Below are positions 12,001 through 29,757 of a DNA stretch of 64,000 bases, one piece after another. How positions within the stretch are numbered: position 1 is the first letter of the stretch; each line of letters starts with the position of its first letter. The translations under genes were made by a program, and so were the position numbers. The notes beneath the pieces were generated by a model, which did no database searches, had not been told where the DNA came from, and saw nothing but the letters and a program-made list of their open reading frames with translations. The stretch comes from Struthio camelus (lineage: Eukaryota > Chordata > Aves > Struthioniformes > Struthionidae): the NCBI RefSeq assembly GCF_040807025.1, contig NC_090944.1, positions 2,818,068 through 2,882,067 on the forward strand, read 5' to 3'.

Positions 12001-13075
12001 CAAAGCCCAGACCCCCTAAGCACAGCCACAACAAGCCCAGCACCCCCAACACTACGCCGAGATCCCCTTCAGTACCCTCATGATAAGACCAGCACCCCCA
12101 ACACAACACTCATCTCCAGTGAGCAGCCTGAAAACAAGCCTAGCACCCCCAACACAACACCCAGATCCCCCCAATACAAGGCCCAGCACCTCCAACACAA
12201 CACCCAGCTCCCCTCTGCACCCCCAAAACAAGGCCAGCACCCGCAACACAAGCCCAGCACCTCGAAAACAAGCCCAGATCCCCTCAGCACCCCCACCACA
12301 AGGCCCAGCACCCCCAATGCAACGGCCCAGATTCCCTCAGCACCCCCAACACAAGACCCAGCACTCCCAACACAAGGCCCAGCAACCCCAACACAAAGCT
12401 CAGACCCCTCAGCACCCCCACCAGAAGCCCAGCATCTCCAATACAAGCTCGAGATGCCCTCAGCACTCCCACAAGCCCAACACAACAAACACACCGCCCA
12501 GATCTACTCAGCACCCCCAAAACAGGGCCCTGATCCCCTCTGCACTCCCAAAACAAGGCCCAGCACCCCGAAAACAAGACCTAGCTTTCCTCAGCACCCC
12601 CACAACAAGCCTTGCTCTCCCCAACACGAGGCCCTGATCCCCTCAGCACCCTGCATGACAAGCCCAGCAGTCCCAACACAATGTCCCGATCCCCTCAGCA
12701 GACCCACAAGCCCAGCACCCCCAACACAAGGCCCAGATCCCCCAAAACAAGCCCAGCAGCCCCATAAGAAAGGTCCAGATCCCCTCTGCACCCCCGCGAC
12801 AAGCCTAGCACTCGCAACAAAAGGCTCAGCACCTCCTGCACAACGCCCAGATCCCCTAAGCACCACCATGACAACCCCAGCACCCGCAACACAAGGCTCC
12901 GCTCCACTGAGCAGCCCGAAAACAAACCTAGCACCCCCAACACAACAAGCAGATCCCCTCAGCACTCCCAACACAAAGTTCAGTGACCCTCAGCACCCCT
13001 ACAACAAGCCCAGAACCCCCAACACAAGGCCCAGGTCCCCTGAGCAAACCTATGACAAGACCAGCTCCCCCAAAG
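6036..13075 (-). repeat. Large C-rich minisatellite array (~7 kb), inverted relative to 1990-3127
   Basis: Continuous degenerate tandem units: on the + strand 'cccagcacccccaacacaac' (about 21 bp) and the longer form with inserted 'atcccctcag' (about 30 bp), often alternating as a 51-bp pair. Unit lengths divisible by three leave long frames open. On + these include 6756-8138 (460 codons), 7858-9198 (446 codons) and 10162-11283 (373 codons), all Pro/Ser/Thr/Gln-rich; on - there are Gly/Val/Leu/Cys-rich frames. None has a credible start context or non-repetitive domain, so I do not call genes here. A higher-order marker, 'gcaaacccattacaagacca' and close variants, recurs at 6906, 7467, 7906, 8311, 8830 and 10957. 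This shows that blocks of roughly 400-560 bp have been amplified together. The - strand is G-rich and could form G-quadruplexes. Confidence 0.93.
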
Positions 13076-13149
13076 GGCACAGAGGAGCTGCCCTCCCTCA
13101 CTCTCTGTGTGGCTCTTGTTGCCACAGCCTCCTTGCTTCCCCCTGGCAG

Positions 13150-13440
13150 ACGGGGAGCTTTGGGCAGAGAGGCGGGAGGCAGGGTTAAGGGGAGGCCTTG
13201 GCTGCAGAGGTCTGCCCCTGTGGCAGGTGCTGGAATGGGGAGGGCACTAGTGTGTGCCTGTGGCCTGTGCAGATGCCCCAGGAGCAGGGGGAGGTACAGG
13301 CTGGGGCAGAGCAGGATGCAGCCCAGAGGCAGAGAGGTGGGCATGGCCGTGCTGAGCTGCTGAGGCCAAGAAAGGATTGTGGTGGTGGGGGGGGGGTGCT
13401 GAGAAGAGGGCAACAGCAACATCTGCACTGCACAGGCAGC
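13150..13440 (+). repeat. Module copy C
   Basis: Close match to copy A (4200-4480), beginning just after the large array ends. It is preceded by sequence (13082-13128) that matches 5062-5110 in front of copy B. It leads without a clear boundary into the promoter-bearing element at 13.7-14.26 kb. Confidence 0.8.
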
Positions 13441-13680
13441 CCCAGCTCTGTTTTGGTGAAAACGCACCCGTTCTTGTCATGGTGCAGTGATGAGCTGCAG
13501 AGCACAGCAAACAGACGCAGCAAACAGACACAGCAGTTTGCGCAGCAGTGTCTGGGCTCTGCCTGGGCCTTTTGTGGGCCTTGTTGGAAGTTGGGGAGGC
13601 TTTCTGGGGACCCCCGAGGAACTAGACAGTGCTTGCTGCTAGCAGGAAGGGAGAGCTAGGCAAGGACTACTGCAGGGGGC

Positions 13681-13703
13681 CTTGACTTAACTTAACTTAA
13701 CTT
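13681..13703. repeat. Short (ACTTA)n microsatellite
   Basis: About four pentamer copies ('cttaacttaacttaactt') inside GC-rich sequence, about 95 bp upstream of the CCAAT/TATA pair. Confidence 0.8.
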
Positions 13704-13797
13704 CTGGGAAGTCCTAGCTAGGTGGGGCTGCTGCTAACGAGCAATCTGGGCTGGCCTGGTCAGAGGGAGTTGGGGCTTTTGTTTCAGGTGGCTCCTG

Positions 13798-13851
13798 ATT
13801 GGGTGGGTCAAGCACCCTTGTGAGTCACTGCTGGGCAGAGGCCTATATAAG
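13798..13851 (+). promoter_or_regulatory. CCAAT and TATA promoter of a retroelement-like unit
   Basis: An inverted CCAAT box (ATTGG, 13798-13802, in the same 'cctgattgg' context as 4051 and 4084) lies about 45 bp upstream of a good TATA box (TATATAAG, 13844-13851). An AP-1-like 'gagtcac' lies between them. Transcription would be expected to start near 13875, about 90 bp before the ATG of the Cys-rich frame at 13964. Motifs are seen directly; activity is inferred. Confidence 0.5.
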
Positions 13852-13963
13852 AGCCAGGCCTAGAGCCCAGCTCCCAGAGTGGGGCTGGCAGAGGCAGCAG
13901 TTTGGGCAGCAGGCAAAGAAGGTGCCTCTCCCTTTTCTGCAGTGGTGTGTCCTTCCCTGGGGC

Positions 13964-14248
13964 ATGGTCATGACATGCTGCAGAGCACATTCCCCAGTGG
14001 CTGCTGGAGGTGCTGCCTCAGCTGTGTGTGAGGCTTCAACCCAGACAGACCCTCAGACAGCAGATGCAGCTCTGCAGGTGTCAGGCTGCAGGGAGTGCCT
14101 GGGGCCTTTCTGTGAGGCCTGGGCTGACAGTCAGCTCTCCTGTGCAAGGTGTGCTGTGGTTGACCCTTTGTATTGCCAGATAAAGGAGCTGGGGGAGGAA
14201 GTGAGCAGGAAGTTAGCAGTCCCTCTTCTAACCTCAACCATTCTGTGA
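13964..14248 (+). CDS. Short Cys-rich 'TQTDP' open frame, retroelement-derived
   Basis: A 94-codon frame starting at ATG 13964. It holds an 'EASTQTDPQTADAALQV' segment, a Cys-rich stretch ('SGCRECLGPFCEAW', 'LSCARCAVV') and the start of a possible coiled coil ('QIKELGEEVSR'). I recall similar short proteins in avian retroelement (CR1 ORF1-like or LTR-element) 5' regions, but cannot name the family with certainty. The frame ends inside a CR1 3' tail, so it is a truncated fusion rather than a complete ORF1. A TATA promoter sits directly upstream. It is unlikely to be a host gene. Confidence 0.4.
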   Translation: MVMTCCRAHSPVAAGGAASAVCEASTQTDPQTADAALQVSGCRECLGPFCEAWADSQLSCARCAVVDPLYCQIKELGEEVSRKLAVPLLTSTIL

Positions 14249-14256
14249 TTCTGTGA
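14218..14256 (+). mobile_element. CR1 3' tail joined to the TQTDP element
   Basis: 'aacctcaaccattctgtgat' followed by 'tctgtga' is the usual 3' end of bird CR1 elements, here in + orientation. Nothing of the CR1 reverse-transcriptase region precedes it. The sequence jumps from the Cys-rich frame straight to the tail, which suggests an internally deleted or SINE-like derivative. Confidence 0.65.
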
Positions 14257-14340
14257 AACCTCCTGTTGTCCCCTGTGTCACAGAGAACACCACTAAAAGT
14301 ACAGGATACAATGAGTTCTTTCCCGCGTCTTCTTCCGGAG

Positions 14341-16801
<2,461 letters not shown>

Positions 16802-17499
16802 TAAGGGGAGGAAGAGGCGAGTTGAGAACTTTTCTTTCACACTTTCTTGGACCGCAACTATCAGCAGAGTAGTTACTTGAGGAGCTGAATCTCTTAGTTG
16901 AAGCCTTTGTCCCCGATGGCCTGTGGGACAGCTCTGGGACCAGGAGGAAGGACTGACAGTCACTTGAGCAGGCCTAGGCTTGCTGGAGTCCCACCGAGGC
17001 TGTGCCTCCTCCCCATGCAGCAGGTTATGGACCTTGGCATGGCGTTGTTGGGAGTGAGTCCAGCGCAGGTTTCAATGTACTGCGCTCACAAAAGCAACTG
17101 ACAATTTGTTTGTTAAGTCTGAAGGCTGGCTCATGTGTGAACGACTGTTTCAGGTATTGTTCCTGTGGGAGGATGACTTTCAAAAAGCTGCTGTTTAAAT
17201 GCTAGAGTGATAAGCTATATCTCAAGTAGTTAACTGGATTTGCTGTCCATTGTGACAAGCCCAGAAAGCCCAGCTTAATCAGGGTTTGAAGCAGGCAATC
17301 TCCAACACAGTTCTCTTAATTTCCAAAGGCTTTCAGTACCTGTTTTAGCGTTCCCAATTGACGAGGCCTGGCTGGCAGTACTCGTTGGATTTCCTCTGGT
17401 AGGTTGGTGCCTGGTTGCTGTTATCTTGTTCCTCTTCTCGTTTTCACCGAGTCATGCTGATTCGGCAGCCGTTTACTTTTCTGTCCTTGTGTGTTAGCG

Positions 17500-17780
17500 C
17501 AGTAGCACGTTCCTAGGGATGTCTGGGACCAATGCAAATAATGATTTGTTGTTAAAGGTTTATTGTAGACCATATACGGCGTCCACTTTTAAATCCCACG
17601 AGAGACCAGTTGCCATCAGAAGATGCAGTAGAGCAGTATGTGGAAGAGGTTTAATTATACGCATAAAAAGCCTAAAACAAGTTGCGAGGACAACGAGGAC
17701 TGAGTGTCCCTGGTTCGGGAATAGTATAATCAGAATGTAAAGAGAAGGAGGAAGGTGCAAGACGAATTAAGTGCAAGACA
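17500..17780 (-). mobile_element. Possible LTR fragment (uncertain)
   Basis: The minus strand shows a TATA-like 'gatttaaaag' followed about 30 bp later by an 'acaataaa' polyadenylation-like signal. The base composition is AT-richer than the surrounding intron. No terminal inverted dinucleotides, primer-binding site or retroviral frame could be identified, so this is only a suggestion. Confidence 0.2.
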
Positions 17781-18249
17781 GAGCAAGAGGTTCAGTTAAT
17801 TGGCCAGTGCAAACAGGAGTATCACAAGGCTGGTTTTCATTGGGAATGGTGAGGGAACAGAGCGGTGACCTTAGCTGCTTACCTCCTCAGAAGGAGTCTG
17901 AGAGTATTCGCACCTACCTTGCTGCCCTTGAAATGAGGAAGGGATTTGAGCTGGGTTTGTTAAGCTGGTGCAGCTTTGGGTGAGGGGTAGGAGGTTGCAT
18001 TTGCAGCTCAGCTCCTCTGCAGTAAGTCAGTTTGTGCAGCAATCAATGCCAGGCAGTCTTGTCCTCTTCTTTAGAGAGCTCAGCTGTCTTTTATCAGCTT
18101 CCTTTTCTGAGCGGTTTACCCCTTGTATTTTTTAGCAGAAGCAAGTTAAGCCAGTTAGGGCATCAGTAGCAGAGTGTCTGCTCCCGCAGCTTAGCTAAAT
18201 CCGTTCAACTTTGTGCCTTACGTGCTCTTGGAGCAGAAGAGCCATCTGA

Positions 18250-21681
<3,432 letters not shown>

Positions 21682-22746
21682 GTAAGGATTCGCAGAGCCA
21701 GTTCCCTGTATCCTTCCTTGGGAATGAGCTATGAGCTTTTCGTGTCACTTTATTTTGGATTATTCAGTAAGGACAGCATCCCTTCCCAATTAGGCTGACA
21801 GCCCCTCTAATAGGCGTGCTTAACTTGTGCACTGCAATCAGAAGTGCCAACTAGATTGTTTCTCGGAAAGAGGAGAGTTGCTAGATTACTGATGCAAATC
21901 CTGGTCACATCACTACAGACCAGTCCTTTATATCAGTTCAGACCCTCTGCTGCTGGTTGTTCACTTGTGCATACCAGCACCAGCCTGATGTGAACCAACA
22001 TGATGTCTGTGCTTTTTAGCTGTTGCTCCAGTTGGCCGTTGAATGGGAGCCACAGAAGTGAGGTTGAAGGGAAGATGGGAAATGATGGCTGAGGTCTCCC
22101 TACCCGCTGTAAGGACAGGGAGGGCACCAAGGGGCTTAAAGCAGCATGTGAACTCTTTTGGACTATTGTTCCATGCTGTAGTCATGCTCTTATCCCACTT
22201 TATCATGGACAAAGTTCCTTTAGAACTGTTGTTCACGGCATCCTCTGTAGCTCTCGGGGAAGAGAGAAGAGGCAAGACCTGCCACGAGAAGCCATTTCAT
22301 GGAGCTCAAGTTTCCTTCCAGTATAACCACCCCAGTTCCCCTTATACCCTGGCAGGGTATGAGGGCCTTTTCCAAAGATAAAGGCCCTTCTAACATCCCA
22401 TTCATCTGGGCTGCTGCAGATGTCTAAACTAGGTAGAGATTAGTCTTCCCCTCAGCTCCACTGCTGATAATGATTATATCCCTTTAGAAAGATGCAGGTT
22501 GTCTCTGAGGCACCTCAATGTGTTGCCATAAGGTTCCCTTATGAAACCGCCTTTCCCTGTCCTGAATCAGGAGGGTGGGCAGGAACAGGACTATGATAAA
22601 ATATAGGGCTGCAGAAATGGCTACCTTTCCACCTCCTCACAGCCTGTGCTCCACAAGTGGGGCAGCTTCTCCCTCTTCTGCAAGTCTCTCCTGACAAACC
22701 TGCCAGGCCCAGGAGCTGTTTTGAGTCCTGTTTTCTGATGCTGCAG

Positions 22747-24381
<1,635 letters not shown>

Positions 24382-24770
24382 GTGAGTCTTCCCTGACCCT
24401 TTGGTTGCCAGTGACAAGTGCTGGGTGTTAGTGATAGTTTGCTCAGTCCCCTTGGTAGTTATGTCTGGTCTCATAGACTGAGGATTTTATTTGGTGTTGC
24501 ACTAAAAGCACTGGATCCCCCAGCACAACAACAAATCTTGCAAAGATTTTTCAGGTTTTATGGTCATTCAAAAAGAACGTGCAGTGAGCCTAGACACCGA
24601 GTTCAGCCAGACACCTATCTCTTAGAAGGCTTGAGCAGAGGGAGAGAAAACCCTCGTAGTCTCCATGAAAACCTAGACAGTGGCACCTCCCCTTCATAGA
24701 GCTCGTGTAGGTGTTCAAGGTGCTGAATGTGGCCTTCTGGGACCCCCTGCCCTGTGGCTTGTTCTCCTAA

Positions 24771-25616
<846 letters not shown>

Positions 25617-26989
25617 GTAAGTGTGCCCTCCTGGCCACCAGAGGGCCGCCTTGCTGGGCGTGGCAAGGGGAAAGTGAGGGAAGGGACATTGCAGTGTTGT
25701 AGTGAGGTAGGAGGGGTCTGTCTCCTGCCAGCAGCTGGGAAACAGAGAGGCAGTGTGCTCCCTTGCCTTGCAGGAGAGGGAATTAGCATCTGGTTTCTGA
25801 ACGGTCTGTAGGCTGATGGGAGCAGCAGACCTAAAAGCTCGTGGGGAGAGATGTGACTTAGTTCCTTGTCCGAAGGTGTTGGCCTGTGTGCCAGGTATCT
25901 GAGCTCCCCCGAGAGTCAGCAGAGATGGAGTCAGTGCAGTCCCAGGAACCTGGAGAGTCATTCAGCCAACCAGCCCTCGGAGCAGCAGCAGCCGCCACTA
26001 GCTCTCCGTGCCCTGTGAAGGGAGCTTAGCTAAGTGCTTGTAGAGACCCCATCTTGGGTATTACAGCTAAGAAGAGCTGAACACCCACCGCCATTGCCTA
26101 CAGTGCTGAGCACTCTTGTCGATTGCCTGTTGTCTCATAAAGGTTGAGTTGACCTCTCAGCCTACCCTACAGAGGGCCTCTCTCATCTACGCAGCCAGTT
26201 GTGTGTGCAGCGCTCCTAGCTATCCACACCTTTAATGCTCTACCTCTGTGGCAAATTAGGGGAAAGTTAACCAGTGGATTCAAAAATCATTGGTTGGCAT
26301 TAAAAAAAGCAGATGGACTGCTGCACATGCAAGTTTCAGACATTCAGAAAACCAGCCTAAAAGACAGGTCCCTGCCTAGGACCCTTTGATGCCACAGCAA
26401 ATGTGTGAATGCACAAACGCACTTCTGCCCATCAGGGAGGAAAGAGGGAGGGAGGTGCCTGGGCTTTGTGTCTTTGATTTCTCTAGCTGCCTGACATGTG
26501 AAAGCATCCTGGAGACCGTTTAGAGATTGGCAAGAAGTCTACCTTGAAATAAGGCATAGATTTCAGTAATTAAGGTAATTTGTGCTGGGGCAAGGTGCAT
26601 TTGGAATCGCTTGGGATCTGAAAAGCTAGCCAAGGTCACAAACACAGAGGGGAGGATGCAGAAACTGCTGGAGGAAGTTCATGAGGATGGGTTAGCAGGA
26701 GTTTGGGGTAAAAGTCTTAATCCTTTCAGTGTCTAGATTTGTAGCTTCTCTCTCTCTTTTGGTCAGTCTGTCTATTCCCATTCCCTCTAACTATTGGCAT
26801 GCCTCGTTCTCGTGTGTCAGTGTCAGAGAATCAGGATATGGGGAAAGTAGATCCTATTCCTGGGACTGCCAAAACTGGTGAGTTTCACTGGGCAGATGAG
26901 TTCTGTTCTCTCTGCTTCAGGTTCTCCCTCTGTAGAATTGAGGCAATTCTTTGCGATGTGCAGGTAGAAATTACCCTAACAGACAGGTG

Positions 26990-28250
26990 ATCCAGACAGC
27001 TGCAAATGTGAGTCTACTCGATGCTTTTGACCTGTGACGCGCCACTAGTGGGGCGTCCGGGATTCTTTTGTATTCTGGGGTTAGTTGCACTGAACTGGAG
27101 AGATGGTTCTTTGTCAGATGTAAGAATGTATTAGATCTAAGCGGTTCTGCACGTATGACGGACACTGGACAACACTAAACCATGACCAGCAGACAATCTA
27201 CAAGTATAACAAAGCTAAGTAGTATAGTAAGGAATCCAAAACCCCCACATATCAGAGCTCTATGGTTAAGCCACGGAAGCCCAGTACAATGACTGCTCTT
27301 GGATGCACGGTATAATGACCGCTCTCGCCCTTTCCTTGTCCTTATGGGCCAGCCCTGCGGTATAGTTTTCCCCGGCTTGTTCTCACCACGCTCGAGCTGC
27401 GCCAAGAGGATTCAGGTTCTCTCTGGCAGTTGGCATCAGGGGCGTCCCCGCTGATGGGTGGGTTGTGGGGTCCGCAGGCCAGCTGACGGTGAGTCCGAGT
27501 CTACACAGAGGTATGTGGCTTACTGTCTTTTATCCTTCCCGGGCTTAGTTCATTGATCAGTGCCAGACCATAGCTGGACAATGGAACGGATGGTCTTAGG
27601 TGATAACAGTAGGGATGCCAACAGGATGGTCAACAGGATGCTTATCAGTATATTCAGCAGCTATCAGTGTGCATGTTTAACAGTTGCACGTTTAACAGCT
27701 ATCAGTGCGCACAGTCAGCAGCTATCAGTGCGCAATTCCAAGGTATCCAGATGCTTAGAGTGTGAGTCTGCGGTGTCCCTTCTCCTTTGCTGACTAGGTT
27801 TGCTCTGCACTCATGCTGTGCACTCATGAGGCTACGGCACCCCCACAGTGTGGTGGCTCTGGCCGTGGTGCACCCGGGGTTCCTAAACTCTTGGGGAGCA
27901 CCCTAGAGCAAACCCCTCTTCTAGGGGCTGCACCATCCTGAGTCCCACGCTTGCCTGTGTGGCGCCTATCACTACCGCAAGCACCTGGAGCTTCAGAAGG
28001 CTTTTCAGAAAGCCCAGAAGCAAATGGGATCAGGACCTGGGTCTTGGTGTGTCTAGGCTGCACGCCATCCCTGGCCAAGATTTGAATACAAAGGACTTGT
28101 ACTCAGGAAGGCTAATCGGATTTAACCTGAGGAGATGTATTGGAAGTGGATTATTGTAACTATTATACCAGCAGATAGATGTTGCTAATCAAAATTAACT
28201 GACTGACTTAATTCAACTGGGAAATGGAAGAGACTAACCTGAATCAAGGC
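26990..28250. mobile_element. Possible degenerate LTR-type insertion in intron (uncertain)
   Basis: Within the 4.1-kb intron between 25616 and 29758, base composition changes and CpG-bearing stretches such as 'ccactagtggggcgtccggg' (27042-27061) appear. There is also a local tandem repeat at 27640-27745. No coding frame, primer-binding site or LTR pair could be established. The rest of this intron before 26990 holds nothing I recognise. Confidence 0.2.
27640..27745. repeat. Short tandem repeat, 'cagcagctatcagtgcgca' units
   Basis: Three to four imperfect copies of 'agctatcagtg(c/t)gca' with 'gtttaacag' spacers. They may be direct repeats inside an LTR-like element or an independent minisatellite. 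Confidence 0.7.
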
Positions 28251-28641
28251 TGTTTGCATTCTAGATAGAACTGTCTGCCTGGGGTTGCTGCACTTGTTAA
28301 GCAGCCCATTGGGAAGGTGAATGCAGAAGGGAGATGGAAAGCACAGATGTTTTACAGAGCGTATTCCCCTGGGCTTTGCTTTTCCTACTCCCTTACCAGA
28401 GCACAGGGAGTTTCCCCATCAACTGTGGGACTCTGCTGACATCATCTGGCTAAAAATAACCCAGACAGCTTCACAAGATGAAGTGAAGCTGTTTTGTAAC
28501 CTAAGGGTGATTCCAGTTGCAGCAGGATCTGCAGTGGCTTTATCCAGGGTGAATCCTGGCTCACAGCGGATGCTCAGGCTGCCTTGGGCAAACCAGAAGC
28601 ATGAACCTGTTCTGCAGGGCATGCCTGCGATCCTGGCTCTT

Positions 28642-28656
28642 CCCCCCCCCCCCCCC
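28642..28656. repeat. C15 homopolymer run in intron
   Basis: Fifteen consecutive C on the + strand. Runs like this, and G14 at 57922, are places where read-based assemblies tend to gain or lose bases. Confidence 0.9.
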
Positions 28657-29037
28657 TTTCTGTGCCATGACTATTGTCTCTCCATGCCACGTCCATCCCA
28701 CAGACGAATGGAAATCTGGCAGCTCTGCAAACAGCAGAGACCTCTGCCTGTTGTGAAGGCCAGGGGGGTCTATAAGAAATGCTCGCTGGCTTTCAGAATA
28801 GGGTGTTAGTGCTTTGGTTTCACTTGTGCTCGCTCATGGTGTCTGCCTGCACGCGCTGTCACACTGGAGCACCTGGCCAATGCATGCAGCCCCAACCCTC
28901 CCTGGGCAGAGGCAGGGGTTAACCCAGGCAGGGCATGCCTGGGGGCAGTTTGGGTGGGCCTTGGCTGGGAGGGGAAAGTTTCCCCCAGGCATGGCTGGCC
29001 TAGCTGTGGACTTGGGTGGGGACCGGTCTGGTGCTAG

Positions 29038-29554
29038 GAATCACAGAATGGTTATGGTTGGAAGGGACCTCTGGAGATCATCTAGTCCAACCCCCACCTC
29101 CGCTCAACCAGGGTCACCTACAACATTTTGCTCAGGACTGTGTCCAGATGCTTTTGAATATCTCCAAGGAAGGAGACTCTGCAGTCTGTCTGGGCAACCT
29201 GGTCCCGTGCTCTGTCACCCTCACAGTCAACAAGTTTTTCTTCCTATTCATATGGAACTTCCTGTGCTCCAGTTTGTGCCCGTTGCCTCTCGTCCTGTCG
29301 CTGGGCACCACGCAGAAGAGTCTGGCCTCCTCCTCTTGACGCCCTCCCTTCAGATACTTGTCCACATTGATGAGATTCCCCCTCAATTTTTTCTTCTGCA
29401 GGCTGAAGAGTAATAGCTCCCTCAGCCTTTCCTCCTAGGGGAGATGCTCCAGTCCCTTCATCATTGTAGTGGCCCTTTGCTGGACTCACTCCAGGAGCTC
29501 CATGTCTCTCTTGTATTGGGGAGCCCAGATGTGGACACAGTACTCCAGATGCGG
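29038..29554 (-). mobile_element. CR1 LINE, 5'-truncated, minus orientation
   Basis: The + strand starts with 'tcacagaatggttatggttg', then 'gaagggacctctggagatca', the reverse complement of the CR1 3' end. It continues through the 3'UTR and the last part of pol to 'gacacagtactccagatgcg', where it is truncated. It sits in the intron just upstream of the exon at 29758. Confidence 0.93.
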
Positions 29555-29757
29555 AAGGGTGCTAGGAGAGATGGAGTCTCTGTCCTTGAACGTGCAATTC
29601 ATGTATGCTACTCCCAGCGCCTTTCCTCTTGGCCTGACTTCATGTATATCCATTTCCCCATCCCAGCGCTCTGACATGCTGGGGGAGGTGGGGGGCAATG
29701 GCCATTCCTGTCTGGGAGTGGTCCTACCACAGAACATCCTTCTGCTTCTTGTTGCAG

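Noticed and set aside
1990..13075. CRISPR array or bacterial repeat cassette
   Set aside because: Units are contiguous without unique spacers and the context is vertebrate; this is a minisatellite.
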